DNA of 64,000 nt from an uncultured Bacilli bacterium (GTDB lineage Bacteria; Bacillota_I; Bacilli_A; RFN20; CAG-631). This document shows, in pieces, positions 44,644 to 53,970 of this stretch. A program made the position numbers and the translations under genes. The number at the start of each line of letters is the position of its first letter. Position 1 is the stretch's first letter. The DNA is taken from NCBI GenBank assembly GCA_934201705.1, contig CAKPXF010000001.1, positions 1 to 64,000 of the forward strand, given 5' to 3'. The notes below the pieces were generated by a model that made no database searches, had not been told where the DNA came from, and saw only the letters and a list, made by a program, of their open reading frames with translations.

Positions 44644-46726
44644 GAGTAAACACCTCCTTAATTAATGAAATAATAAAGTCAATTAATTGTGACATAAACA
44701 TATAAACTAATAATAATGTGAAGGCAACAATTAGCATACCAATAATTGTTAAAACTATATTTTTTATAGTTTCTTTAAATGAATAATTATGAATATTACC
44801 AATTGAAACAAATAGTAAGATAATACAATAAGCATAAGTTACAGTATTAGCAATAGACATAATGAATTGTTCATTATAAGTTAAGCAATAAGAAAGAGGA
44901 ATTAAAGGTAGCTTTATTAAAATATATGGAATTAAGCAATAGCATGATGTAATAAATATATCCTTAAACCAACCCTCACCATCATTTAATGTAGCAATTA
45001 AATAGTTCGAGCCGCACCATAAAGCAAATATTGCTAATATAGTAGCTATTTGTCCTAATACATTTGTAAATGAGCCATGATATCTAAATAAGAATGCAGC
45101 TCCATAAAGGTTTAATAAATATGTAATAACAAATAAGATTAGTATTACAATTCCTGATAAATAAGAAGCCTTATGCTGCTTTTTAATACCATAGCAAGCA
45201 TCTGATGGATGACGTAAGATATGCAAGCTATATTTTAATTCCTTTAAAAGATTAACTAATTTAATAGTAAACTTGCTATGCTCTTTTTTAGCATAGTTTT
45301 CTTTAGTATTATAAACAAGAATAGGTATTTTTTTACCATTTCCATCAATATAAGCATTATGGTATAAAACAAGTTTTAAGGCTTTAATTAAAACAATTAA
45401 AGCTACAAGTGCTAAAATAAACCATCCAGCATATGATTGAATATAAATGTTTCTAATTTCCCAAAATACCTGTGAATAGCCTGAATAGTTTTTAGATAAA
45501 TAGAATTCATTTAAAGCAGCATCATAGTTATCCTCTTTAAAATAGCTCCAACCTAAGGCAGTATGAGCAAAGGCGAAATTATTATTTTCCTTTAAAACAT
45601 GCTCCCATAATTCCTTTGATTGTAAATACTTGCCATCATTATACATATCAACAGCTTCGTGTAAGACATTAACAAAGGCTGTCCTTTGATAAATTTGAAT
45701 GTTGTTTTTAGTTGAATCTAAAGCATAAATATTACCATTATTATCAATTTCAATCCCATCAATTCTAGTTGTTAATCCTAAAATATTTTGGTTTGAAGCA
45801 TCAAGGGTATTAAATTTAAATAATAATTTACCATTGACATCATATTCATAAATATTTCCATCAACTGTACTAATATAGGTATAATTATCATCACTAATTG
45901 CTATATCAGATATTTCTTCACTAGGATAATAAGTATCACTACCAAGGGTATTGCTTCCTGAAATATTTAATCTTTTAAATGATTCTGCTACTGTTTTGGC
46001 ATTTGTTGTATAAATGTTACCATTACTTCCAATAGTAATGTTAGTTGGAGCACTTGGTGTTTGACGAGCTAGTGAGCCACCGCTTACAAAGAAATTATAT
46101 AAATATTTTCTTAAGGAGAATGTTGTTGAATTTATGCCAATAAAGCCCATAAATTCACCATATTTATTAATAGTTATAACACCATTTGTTGAGCCTTCAC
46201 CAATAACATACATTAAGCCTGACTGATTAACAGCAATTTTAATTGGTACAAATGGAGTGTTTTTACCAAAAATGCTTTCAGTTGGCTTTGTATATTTTTT
46301 ATAAAGTGATTTATCATGATTAAATACGAAAATTGCTTTAGCGCTTTTATCTGTCACATAGATATAATCATTATTAACAAATATACCTGTTGGCTCTAAA
46401 AACTCACTATATTCTAAAGTGTCTATTAAAGCACCATCCTTACCAATAATTACAATTCTTTTATTATTTGTATCAGCAATATACATTTGTTCATTAAAGT
46501 TATAAATATCCTTAGGTGATGATAAAGAAACATTCTTGTTTAAAATACCATAAGGTACATAAGCTGTTTGTGTTAAAACGATTCTATTTGAAGCTCCAAG
46601 TGTGTATGTTTCATAAGGAATACCATCAGTTGTGTTTAAGGCTTTAGCATTTATATTTTCTTGTAATCCTATCATAAATAGGAATGATAATAATAAAGTA
46701 AAACATAATAATAGTTTCTTTTTCAT
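44636..46726 (-). CDS. NHL-repeat, TPR and Yip1-domain membrane protein
   Basis: The 696-residue protein has a signal peptide (about 1-28), then NHL/beta-propeller repeats (about 45-340; LEPTGIFVNNDYIYVTDKS, RIDGIEIDNNGNIYALDST). A short TPR pair follows (about 350-405; FAFAHTALGWSYFKEDNYD), then one membrane helix and a charged stretch, and a C-terminal Yip1-like domain with five or so helices (about 520-690). The propeller should lie outside the membrane. The layout recurs with DUF5696 and sugar transporters; a part in sensing or assembling the uptake system is a guess. The ribosome site is AGGAGG. Confidence 0.75.
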   Translation of the reverse strand: MKKKLLLCFTLLLSFLFMIGLQENINAKALNTTDGIPYETYTLGASNRIVLTQTAYVPYGILNKNVSLSSPKDIYNFNEQMYIADTNNKRIVIIGKDGALIDTLEYSEFLEPTGIFVNNDYIYVTDKSAKAIFVFNHDKSLYKKYTKPTESIFGKNTPFVPIKIAVNQSGLMYVIGEGSTNGVITINKYGEFMGFIGINSTTFSLRKYLYNFFVSGGSLARQTPSAPTNITIGSNGNIYTTNAKTVAESFKRLNISGSNTLGSDTYYPSEEISDIAISDDNYTYISTVDGNIYEYDVNGKLLFKFNTLDASNQNILGLTTRIDGIEIDNNGNIYALDSTKNNIQIYQRTAFVNVLHEAVDMYNDGKYLQSKELWEHVLKENNNFAFAHTALGWSYFKEDNYDAALNEFYLSKNYSGYSQVFWEIRNIYIQSYAGWFILALVALIVLIKALKLVLYHNAYIDGNGKKIPILVYNTKENYAKKEHSKFTIKLVNLLKELKYSLHILRHPSDACYGIKKQHKASYLSGIVILILFVITYLLNLYGAAFLFRYHGSFTNVLGQIATILAIFALWCGSNYLIATLNDGEGWFKDIFITSCYCLIPYILIKLPLIPLSYCLTYNEQFIMSIANTVTYAYCIILLFVSIGNIHNYSFKETIKNIVLTIIGMLIVAFTLLLVYMFMSQLIDFIISLIKEVFTRG

Positions 46727-46735
46727 AATTACCTC

Positions 46736-47611
46736 CTATTTAATCCCAGAATGAGCCATTGTATTCATAACCTGGCTTTGTAGTATTAAGAATATAATCA
46801 AATTAGGAATAAACATAATTAATGTTGAAACAGCTGCTAATCCTTGGCTAGCAACAGTGTTTGAAGATGATGATAATGTTGCAACATAATAAGCAAATGT
46901 TTTTAATGATTCATCGTTTATATATGTTGAAGCAATTCCTGAATCATTCCAAACTGATTGGAAGGCCATCATACCAACTGTTGCAATAGCAGGCTTAATT
47001 AAAGGTAAAATAATTGACCAATAAATTCTAAATTCAGTGGCACCATCCATTTTAGCAGCTTCAATTAATTCGTTTGGAACCTGATCAATAAATTGTTTAA
47101 TTAAAAACATACCAACAGGCATTGCAAGGGTTGGAATAATATAAACCCAAAATGTATTAACCAATCCTAGTTTTTCAATAATTATATATTTTGGAATAGA
47201 AACAGCTACACCAACGAACATTAAAGCGATTGTATTAATTTCAAAGATTATAGCTTTCATTTTAAATTTTAGCTTTGAAAGAGCATATCCTGCCATTGAA
47301 GCAATAATAATTGATAAAACACAAATTGTAATAGTAATTACTAAGGAATTAAATAAATATCTAGACACTGGAACATCAGAAATTGCTGAAACCTTAAAGA
47401 ATTCAATAAAGTTAGCAAGTGTTGGACGTTTTACAAAAAAGCGAGGTGGATATTCAATTAACTCATCAAATGGCTTTAATGCATGATTGAATATATAAAC
47501 GATTGGTAAAATCATAAATATAGCAACGGGAAGCAATATTAAATAAAACGGCATTTGTGAAAGAGAAAATCTTGAAGGATTAATTTTAGTAGCACTATAT
47601 CTTTTTCTCAT
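46736..47611 (-). CDS. Sugar ABC permease, MalG type (pair A)
   Basis: The 291-residue protein has six membrane segments. The EAA loop is LIEAAKMDGATEFRIYWSI, and the C-terminal QVMNTMAHSGIK is MalG-like. A ribosome site GGGAGG lies upstream. It is paired with the MalF-type gene 2 bases before it. Confidence 0.9.
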   Translation of the reverse strand: MRKRYSATKINPSRFSLSQMPFYLILLPVAIFMILPIVYIFNHALKPFDELIEYPPRFFVKRPTLANFIEFFKVSAISDVPVSRYLFNSLVITITICVLSIIIASMAGYALSKLKFKMKAIIFEINTIALMFVGVAVSIPKYIIIEKLGLVNTFWVYIIPTLAMPVGMFLIKQFIDQVPNELIEAAKMDGATEFRIYWSIILPLIKPAIATVGMMAFQSVWNDSGIASTYINDESLKTFAYYVATLSSSSNTVASQGLAAVSTLIMFIPNLIIFLILQSQVMNTMAHSGIK

Positions 47612-47613
47612 AC

Positions 47614-48537
47614 TTAATCCTCCCTTTCTCCAAGTATTTTAAATATTACCTTTGACAATATATAAATCATTAAAAGTAATAATACTGATAAAGTTGCAGC
47701 AATTCCCATATCGTAACGTAAATAAGCATAGTCTTCAATATGGTTAACAATTAATGAACCTGAATAATTTGGAGTTGGATTTGACCCGGATAATTGAACA
47801 CCTATGGCTCCAGCCGAAAAGGTATTAACAATAGCCATTACAGCGCCAAATAGCATTTGAGGTTTCATAGTTGGAATTGTAATATACATAATTTCTTGAT
47901 ATTTTGACTTCATACCATCAATATAAGCAGCCTCATATAGTGATTGATCAATATTTAAAATACCAGATAGCATAGCCAAAAAGCCAATGCCCATTGATGA
48001 CCATAAGGCCACAATAATCATAATTGTAAATAGATATTTACTATCTTGTAGCCATTGTATTGGTTCAACAATTAAATTTAATCTTAATAATAAAGCATTT
48101 AAATAGCCAGTAGAATCACCAGCAAAAATAATTTTCCAAACAACAGCCATAGTAATACCAGCTGTTAATGAAGGTGAATAAATAAGTAATGCTAAAACTG
48201 TTCTTGATTTATGGGGAATTTGTGCTAAAAGCCAAGCTAGTAAAAATGATAAGGCATAGCCAACTGGTCCAACAATTAAAGCATATTTTAAAGTGTTTGG
48301 TAAAATGTAACGCATGAATTCATCATCACTAGTTAATAAATAAACATAATTTGAAAATCCATTAAAGGTAGGCGATGAAATCATATCGTATTTTGTAAAT
48401 GATAAAGCAATTGCAACAATAATAGGTAAAACAATAAATACTAAAAATAATAAAACATAAGGTAAAACAAACAAATAAGCTGTAATTGCTTCTTTTTTTG
48501 CTTTTTTTGATTGATGAAGGGATTTATCTTTTTTCAT
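47614..48537 (-). CDS. Sugar ABC permease, MalF type (pair A)
   Basis: I start it at the ATG at 48537, because GGAGG lies just upstream; the earlier ATG at 48552 would place that ribosome site inside the ORF. The 307-residue protein has six membrane segments and EAA loop YEAAYIDGMKSKYQEIMYI. It follows the giant binding-protein gene by 2 bases, so the two are translationally coupled. Confidence 0.9.
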   Translation of the reverse strand: MKKDKSLHQSKKAKKEAITAYLFVLPYVLLFLVFIVLPIIVAIALSFTKYDMISSPTFNGFSNYVYLLTSDDEFMRYILPNTLKYALIVGPVGYALSFLLAWLLAQIPHKSRTVLALLIYSPSLTAGITMAVVWKIIFAGDSTGYLNALLLRLNLIVEPIQWLQDSKYLFTIMIIVALWSSMGIGFLAMLSGILNIDQSLYEAAYIDGMKSKYQEIMYITIPTMKPQMLFGAVMAIVNTFSAGAIGVQLSGSNPTPNYSGSLIVNHIEDYAYLRYDMGIAATLSVLLLLMIYILSKVIFKILGERED

Positions 48538-48539
48538 AT

Positions 48540-51467
48540 TTATTGCCTCCATTTTTCAATAGATTCAGCACTAGGATAATTGTATTGCCTTATTTTGTTT
48601 CCATATTCATCCATATAGCCAAATTCTATCATCTTACGACGTATTTCCTTATTCATTTTAATTACTGAATCAGAAACAGTACTTCTTAAATTTTTATCTT
48701 GGAATACAACTTGGTTATAAATATTGGAAATTTCCCTTTCAATAATATAAGAACCAGGAATTTTTGCAACCTCTTTTAAATAGCTCCATTGCTCTAAAAT
48801 AACTTTTTTATCATGTGTATCCCATGATAATTCTTTAAAGGCATCCATATTAGCAGTATTCCATAAATATTTCTTTCCATATGTATTAATCATTTTTTGT
48901 GAGTAAGTAAGCTGTGTTTCTTTACTTGACCACCATTTTACAAACTCCCAAGCTTCATTTTTTTTATCTGTTTTGTTAAATATCATTGAGGCTTGTTGAG
49001 CACCACTCATATATCTATTTACTTGTCCGTCTATTTCAATTCCTGGAACAACGCTTATACCCCAAAGGCCAGATATTTCAGTTGCGGCATTTAATAATTG
49101 TAAATAAGTACCATAATCAGCAATACCAATTGGCATTGAAGAATATCTAAAGTAGTTAAAGAAACTACTTACTTGATAAGGTAATGAATATTCACGATAT
49201 AAATCAGTCATAAATTGTAAGGCTTGAATAGTATTTTCATTATCTACTCCTGATGTTAAAGTGTCAAGATTATATAAATCACCATTAAATTGCCAAATAA
49301 ATGGAGCAGTTGAATCATATGATTTACTTGAAGAGCTTGAAGAAAGAGGTATATAAAATTGCATGCCAAATCTTTCAAGAACAGGTAGCATATCAATGAC
49401 ATCATTCCAAGTATTAGGAACAGATAAATTTAAATTTTCTAAAATGTCCTTACGATAAAATAAAACATAGAAGTTTTCAGTTTCAGGAATTCCAAATAAT
49501 TTATCATCATAGGTTAGTGGGATTAATTGCTCATTAGTATAGCTTTTAATTACATTCTTATAATCAGCAAATTCTCTTAAATTTAAAATAGCTCCACGCA
49601 TTCCATATTCATTTGGAATCCAGGTTGAAACACCAGTTACAACATCTGGAGCTTCATTTGCAGCATTAGCAAGTAAGATTTTTGATTCATCAGCTAATAA
49701 TTCAATATCGACCTTTATACCAGTTTTTTTAGTAAAATCATCATCAACCATTTTTTGTAAAACGTTACAATATTGACGAGATCTTGCAGTCCAAACCTTT
49801 AAAGCATCCTTACTTTCACTGACATAGTTTTGATCAACAAATGAGTTAAGTAAACGCTTTGTTTTAACCCACATTGTTTTAAAGCCATTAGCCTTAGCCT
49901 TTGAAAGCTTTGCCTTACTTCCATGGATATAAAACTTATCAAATGTAACACTTGATGTTGTCACACTTGAAATTTGATTTGATAGATATTGTGCAGCACA
50001 TGATGAACCACTTGATAATAATGTTAATCTTGTTGGTAACTTATTAATATCGTTAGCTAGTTTCTCAATATTTGACAAGGCTGTTGAAATATCTGATGTT
50101 AAATAAGATTTTCCTTCATAGCCATTAGCATTTTTTAAATAAGCTAAAATTTCATTTATTTCCTTTATCCAATTAGCAAATGTTTGCTCAATATTAGGAA
50201 AATGCTCACTCATATCCCAGTCTATTTCACTATCAGTTGAATTGCCAGTTACACGAGTTACTTCCAGGCCTAATTGATTCATTTCAGTTGATAATTTAGA
50301 AAGCTTTTCGTTTATTACACGCATTTTTGAAACATTAACCTCAAAAGAAATTTTATTAACGCCTTTATTTAAATAAAAAGCATATGGTGTGCCATCAAGA
50401 GCACCTAAGGTAACATTTTGCCAAGATGAATCATAAGAAAAAGGAATTTGATAAGCTTCAAGAAAAGGGACCGTATCGTTAATATAAATTGTTCTATAGC
50501 TTGTAGTGTTTTTTTCGGTTTGTAAAGCTTTAACTGTTATATAGTAATAACCTTCTTTTAATACATCAACAGTATAGTCAACTCTATTCCCTGCTTCATT
50601 AAAAGATGAATCACCTATTACATTTAATTTATTGCGATATGTTGAAAAAGGAGTAACGTTGACATCTGATGATGAACCTTTTTGAATAGATGAAGAATTT
50701 TTACTTACATAATCTTCAGCTTCATAAGTAGTTACGTATGTTGAATCTTCAACTTCTCCTTTAAAGTAATCATTATAGCTTATTAATTTACCATCTTGTA
50801 TAAGCGTTAATGAGGCAATTTTAACATCGCCTTGAACAGAACTAATAGTTATTTTATTGTCACCACTTTTAAGCTTAAAATAAAGCCCTTCATCATAAAG
50901 TTTTGAACTGTCCCTTAATGTATATGAAAGTAATACTTTTTGTTTTATTTGCTCAGGTAAACTATCATTTCCATAGCGATCATAAGAAACCTCATTATCA
51001 TCAACCCATTCTTCTTGCAAAGTAATTTGGCGGGCCTCATCATATTGACAAGCATCATCAACTGACACACTTATTTCATTGCTTCCATATTCATCAGTTA
51101 ATAAATAATAAGATAAATTAAGCTTATAAAGCCCTAATTTGTCAACATTTACATTGACAGTAAAGCTTTCACCCTCATTTAATGTATAAGTATTTATATT
51201 ATTATCTTCTAGTGTTAATTGCTTGTCGCCAATAAATTTAGTGGCATCATAAGTGTATTTTTTGTTTGTTGTATTATTTAGTAAATCTTTATTTTCATTT
51301 AAAAATGTTGAATATTTTCCTTCCATTAATGGCTCATCAATATTTAAAAAGGCAATATCAATTTTGGTTTGCTTATTGTTAATTACGAATAATGAAATAA
51401 TAAGTGTTACAACAACTATGGTTGATGAAATAATTATAATACTTTTTTTACTTTTAAAATTAATCAT
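48540..51467 (-). CDS. Giant ABC binding protein with N-terminal carbohydrate-binding modules
   Basis: AAAGGAG sits before the ATG at 51467, which I prefer to a TTG 21 bases upstream. The 975-residue protein has an uncleaved membrane anchor (about 9-30) and no lipobox. Residues about 40-400 look like two CBM6/35-type beta-sandwiches (YTLNEGESFTVNVNVDKLG; EADQ-like EAEDYVSKNSSS; GYYYITVKALQ). A helical linker follows (about 400-530). The C-terminal 400 residues are a family 1 binding-protein fold (VYKVWTARSRQYC-like segment, GIKVDIELLADES, LFGIPETENFYVLFYRKDIL, SGAQQASMIFNKTDKKNEAW). It is twice the normal length and may hold a polysaccharide while presenting oligosaccharides to pair A permeases. 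Confidence 0.8.
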   Translation of the reverse strand: MINFKSKKSIIIISSTIVVVTLIISLFVINNKQTKIDIAFLNIDEPLMEGKYSTFLNENKDLLNNTTNKKYTYDATKFIGDKQLTLEDNNINTYTLNEGESFTVNVNVDKLGLYKLNLSYYLLTDEYGSNEISVSVDDACQYDEARQITLQEEWVDDNEVSYDRYGNDSLPEQIKQKVLLSYTLRDSSKLYDEGLYFKLKSGDNKITISSVQGDVKIASLTLIQDGKLISYNDYFKGEVEDSTYVTTYEAEDYVSKNSSSIQKGSSSDVNVTPFSTYRNKLNVIGDSSFNEAGNRVDYTVDVLKEGYYYITVKALQTEKNTTSYRTIYINDTVPFLEAYQIPFSYDSSWQNVTLGALDGTPYAFYLNKGVNKISFEVNVSKMRVINEKLSKLSTEMNQLGLEVTRVTGNSTDSEIDWDMSEHFPNIEQTFANWIKEINEILAYLKNANGYEGKSYLTSDISTALSNIEKLANDINKLPTRLTLLSSGSSCAAQYLSNQISSVTTSSVTFDKFYIHGSKAKLSKAKANGFKTMWVKTKRLLNSFVDQNYVSESKDALKVWTARSRQYCNVLQKMVDDDFTKKTGIKVDIELLADESKILLANAANEAPDVVTGVSTWIPNEYGMRGAILNLREFADYKNVIKSYTNEQLIPLTYDDKLFGIPETENFYVLFYRKDILENLNLSVPNTWNDVIDMLPVLERFGMQFYIPLSSSSSSKSYDSTAPFIWQFNGDLYNLDTLTSGVDNENTIQALQFMTDLYREYSLPYQVSSFFNYFRYSSMPIGIADYGTYLQLLNAATEISGLWGISVVPGIEIDGQVNRYMSGAQQASMIFNKTDKKNEAWEFVKWWSSKETQLTYSQKMINTYGKKYLWNTANMDAFKELSWDTHDKKVILEQWSYLKEVAKIPGSYIIEREISNIYNQVVFQDKNLRSTVSDSVIKMNKEIRRKMIEFGYMDEYGNKIRQYNYPSAESIEKWRQ

Positions 51468-51490
51468 ACCACCACTCCTTTCAAACAACT

Positions 51491-51519
51491 AATTGTGCAG
51501 GAAAAAATCCTGCACAATT
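51491..51519 (-). promoter_or_regulatory. Intergenic stem-loop between two binding-protein genes
   Basis: AATTGTGCAGGA and TCCTGCACAATT form a perfect 12-bp stem with a 5-base loop. No T run follows on the minus strand; the next gene's ribosome site comes directly after. It fits an mRNA stabiliser or partial terminator that raises the upstream binding-protein transcript relative to downstream genes. Confidence 0.65.
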
Positions 51520-51533
51520 ATAAATTTTTCTTT

Positions 51534-52994
51534 TTATTTTTTATAGAAATCGTTTAATGCTTTTTCAAATGAAGTGTAGCTTGTTTGATAAATTTCATTA
51601 ATCTTTCTATTTAATTCAGCTTTAATATCTGCTAAAGCAACTGTACCATTTAATAGCTTGGCTATAATCGTATACATTGTGTCTTCAGAATCGTAAACGC
51701 CTTTATAACGACATTCATTGTATCCAACTTGATATTTTAAAGGCTCAATGATGAATGATTGTGATTCAACAACTTTTCTATATTCTACCCATCCTGGATA
51801 TAAGCTGAAGAATTCATCCATTAACTCTTCGTTTGGTACAAGTGGAGCAAAGTTAATAACACTTAAGCCTTCAACTGTTTTTGATAGTTCAAGACGTTTT
51901 GCATAGCCCTCAGATCCAAAGCCCATCCATTTAGCAAGTAAATATGCTTCTTCAGGATGAGAAGTTGAAGATGAAATAGCATTAAAGTCCATAGAAGCCA
52001 TAGTACGTTTTGTTTTAGTTCCATCTTTGTTTTCATATGCAGGAATTCCAATGAAGTCTAATTGACGATTATCCCAAGTACCATTTGAAATATTTGCTTG
52101 ATATGTTCCAAGTTCATATGATGCTGACCATTTAGCTAAAATATTACCATCATCCCAAACATTTCCTTCACCGAAATATTCTGTTACTTGCTCAGGAGTT
52201 AAGCTATCGTAGCAATAAGTTTTATCATTATAAATTGATAAATAAAAGTTCATAGCATCAGTAAATTCTTGACCATCTAAATTAAATTTTTCTCCATCAA
52301 ATGTAAACCATTGTAAATTAGGATTAATTAATGATGCGTAGTAGTGAATTATATGCTCAATACCGCCAAGTCCAGCCACACCATTTTTACTATGAGAAGA
52401 GCATGATTTAATTTCATTTATAAAATCTGTCCAAGTTGTTGAGCTTTTTGGGGCATTACCATTTTGTTTATTATATAATGTTTTATTTACAACATAGCCA
52501 TGATAATAAATAGCAGTAGGTAAAGCCATTGTCATATTATCATATACAGCTGCGTTTTTAACATCAGCGGATAATGATTGATATTCGCTATCCTTACTTA
52601 CTAAATCTGAAATATCTTTACACCAGTTATTTGTTACATAAGTTGGTATAGTATCAGCTAAGAATACGTCAGGTAGTTTATTAATTGCAGCTCTTGCTGA
52701 TAAAAATTCATTCCAGTTTTGGTCATCCTCTGTTCCAGGTACCTTTGGTCTTTCAACAACATTTACAGTAATCCAAGGATATTTCTTTTGGAATTCTTCA
52801 ATCATTAATCTATCAAGATTTGGTGTTTCAGCATCCTTTGCTCCTAAATTCCAAGCAGCATAAGAAATAGTTACTGGAGTATGTGTTTCAGATGTTTGTT
52901 GATTTTGTGAGTTGTTATTATTGTTTGAATTACAACCTGTAAGTAATGAAACTACACAAGCTGTTGATAATAAAATCTTATTTGTATATTTCAT
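51534..52994 (-). CDS. Sugar ABC transporter binding lipoprotein
   Basis: The 486-residue lipoprotein has lipobox LTGC and an Asn/Gln/Ser linker. The family 1 binding-protein fold follows (RLMIEEFQKKYPWITVNVVE, TAIYYHGYVVNKTLYNKQ, SYELGTYQANIS). It lies 13 bases after the LacI gene and before the stem-loop. It probably delivers beta-1,2-glucooligosaccharides to one of the two permease pairs; which one is not clear. The ribosome site is AGGAGG. Confidence 0.9.
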   Translation of the reverse strand: MKYTNKILLSTACVVSLLTGCNSNNNNNSQNQQTSETHTPVTISYAAWNLGAKDAETPNLDRLMIEEFQKKYPWITVNVVERPKVPGTEDDQNWNEFLSARAAINKLPDVFLADTIPTYVTNNWCKDISDLVSKDSEYQSLSADVKNAAVYDNMTMALPTAIYYHGYVVNKTLYNKQNGNAPKSSTTWTDFINEIKSCSSHSKNGVAGLGGIEHIIHYYASLINPNLQWFTFDGEKFNLDGQEFTDAMNFYLSIYNDKTYCYDSLTPEQVTEYFGEGNVWDDGNILAKWSASYELGTYQANISNGTWDNRQLDFIGIPAYENKDGTKTKRTMASMDFNAISSSTSHPEEAYLLAKWMGFGSEGYAKRLELSKTVEGLSVINFAPLVPNEELMDEFFSLYPGWVEYRKVVESQSFIIEPLKYQVGYNECRYKGVYDSEDTMYTIIAKLLNGTVALADIKAELNRKINEIYQTSYTSFEKALNDFYKK

Positions 52995-53007
52995 AATTTT
53001 TTTCCTC

Positions 53008-53970
53008 CTAAAATGTTTCTCTTCTAATTATTTTGTATTTACAAATATATTCTTCCTTTGCTAATGAATTTAATGATTGAAGTAAAATATTAACAATTTG
53101 AGTTGTCCAATTATTACGGTCAATTTCAATTGTTGTTAATGATGGATTATAGAATTTTCCAAGTTGAATATTATCAAATCCAATTATTTTTACCATCTTT
53201 AAATCATAATTAACCTTCTTTAAATAATCCATTGCTCCAATTGCCATTTCATCATTGGCAAAGAATATAACTTCAGGTAATTCTTTGTGGTCCTTTAAGT
53301 ATGCCTTAATAGCATCGTATCCGCCAGTATTAGTAAAGTTTCCATACATAATTGCACTAGGCAGTAAATTTGCTTCATCTAGTGCTTTTTTAAAGCCTCC
53401 ATAACGATGCAAATCATCATATGAATCAAGTGATCCATGAACATATGCAAAGCTTTTATAGCCTTCTTTAATAGCCGTATTTATTATTTCATAAACTGGT
53501 TTTTTACCTCGTAATGGTAAAGATATTATTTTTGAATTTTCCCAATTTCTAGTAGTGTCAATTATTGGAAAATTATATTCTGAAGCTTCCTTTAAAATAC
53601 TTGTTTTAATAGTTGCATCAAAATTTATAATTCCGTCATAATTCTTTTCACTTAATATACTTTGAGCACTTTTACCATTGCAAACAAGCATTTCATAATT
53701 ATTTATTTGCAGCTTTTGGTAGATGTATTCTAGTATTTCTTGGTAAATTGGTCCTCCAAATGAAGACACAAATATTATTATTCTATGGCTTTGCTTTTGA
53801 CGTAATAATCTAGCTGACCCGTTTGGTACATATTTTAACCTTTTGGCTACCTCTTTTACTTTTTTTCTAGTAGCCTCTTTTATTCGCTCATCATCATTTA
53901 AGGCATATGAAGCAGTAGCTAAAGAAACATGAGCCTCCTTGGCTACATCTTTAAGTGTTGCCACTTTCAT
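53008..53970 (-). CDS. LacI-family regulator of the minus-strand locus
   Basis: I start it at the ATG at 53970, which overlaps the GH144 gene's end by 20 bases. The 320-residue protein has the LacI helix-turn-helix (ATLKDVAKEAHVSLATASYA at the N-terminus), hinge, and effector domain (HRIIIFVSSFGG, VIFFANDEMAIGAMDYL, IIGFDNIQLGKFYNPSLTTI). The two identical TGAAACGTTTCA palindromes at 55240 and 57654 are its most likely operators, giving self-regulation. Confidence 0.9.
   Translation of the reverse strand: MKVATLKDVAKEAHVSLATASYALNDDERIKEATRKKVKEVAKRLKYVPNGSARLLRQKQSHRIIIFVSSFGGPIYQEILEYIYQKLQINNYEMLVCNGKSAQSILSEKNYDGIINFDATIKTSILKEASEYNFPIIDTTRNWENSKIISLPLRGKKPVYEIINTAIKEGYKSFAYVHGSLDSYDDLHRYGGFKKALDEANLLPSAIMYGNFTNTGGYDAIKAYLKDHKELPEVIFFANDEMAIGAMDYLKKVNYDLKMVKIIGFDNIQLGKFYNPSLTTIEIDRNNWTTQIVNILLQSLNSLAKEEYICKYKIIRRETF

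Noticed and set aside
48537..48552. Upstream ATG of the MalF-type permease of pair A
   Set aside because: GGAGG lies between it and the next ATG, which is therefore the likely start.
51467..51488. TTG start for the giant binding protein
   Set aside because: The good Shine-Dalgarno site would then lie inside the ORF; the ATG at 51467 fits it.
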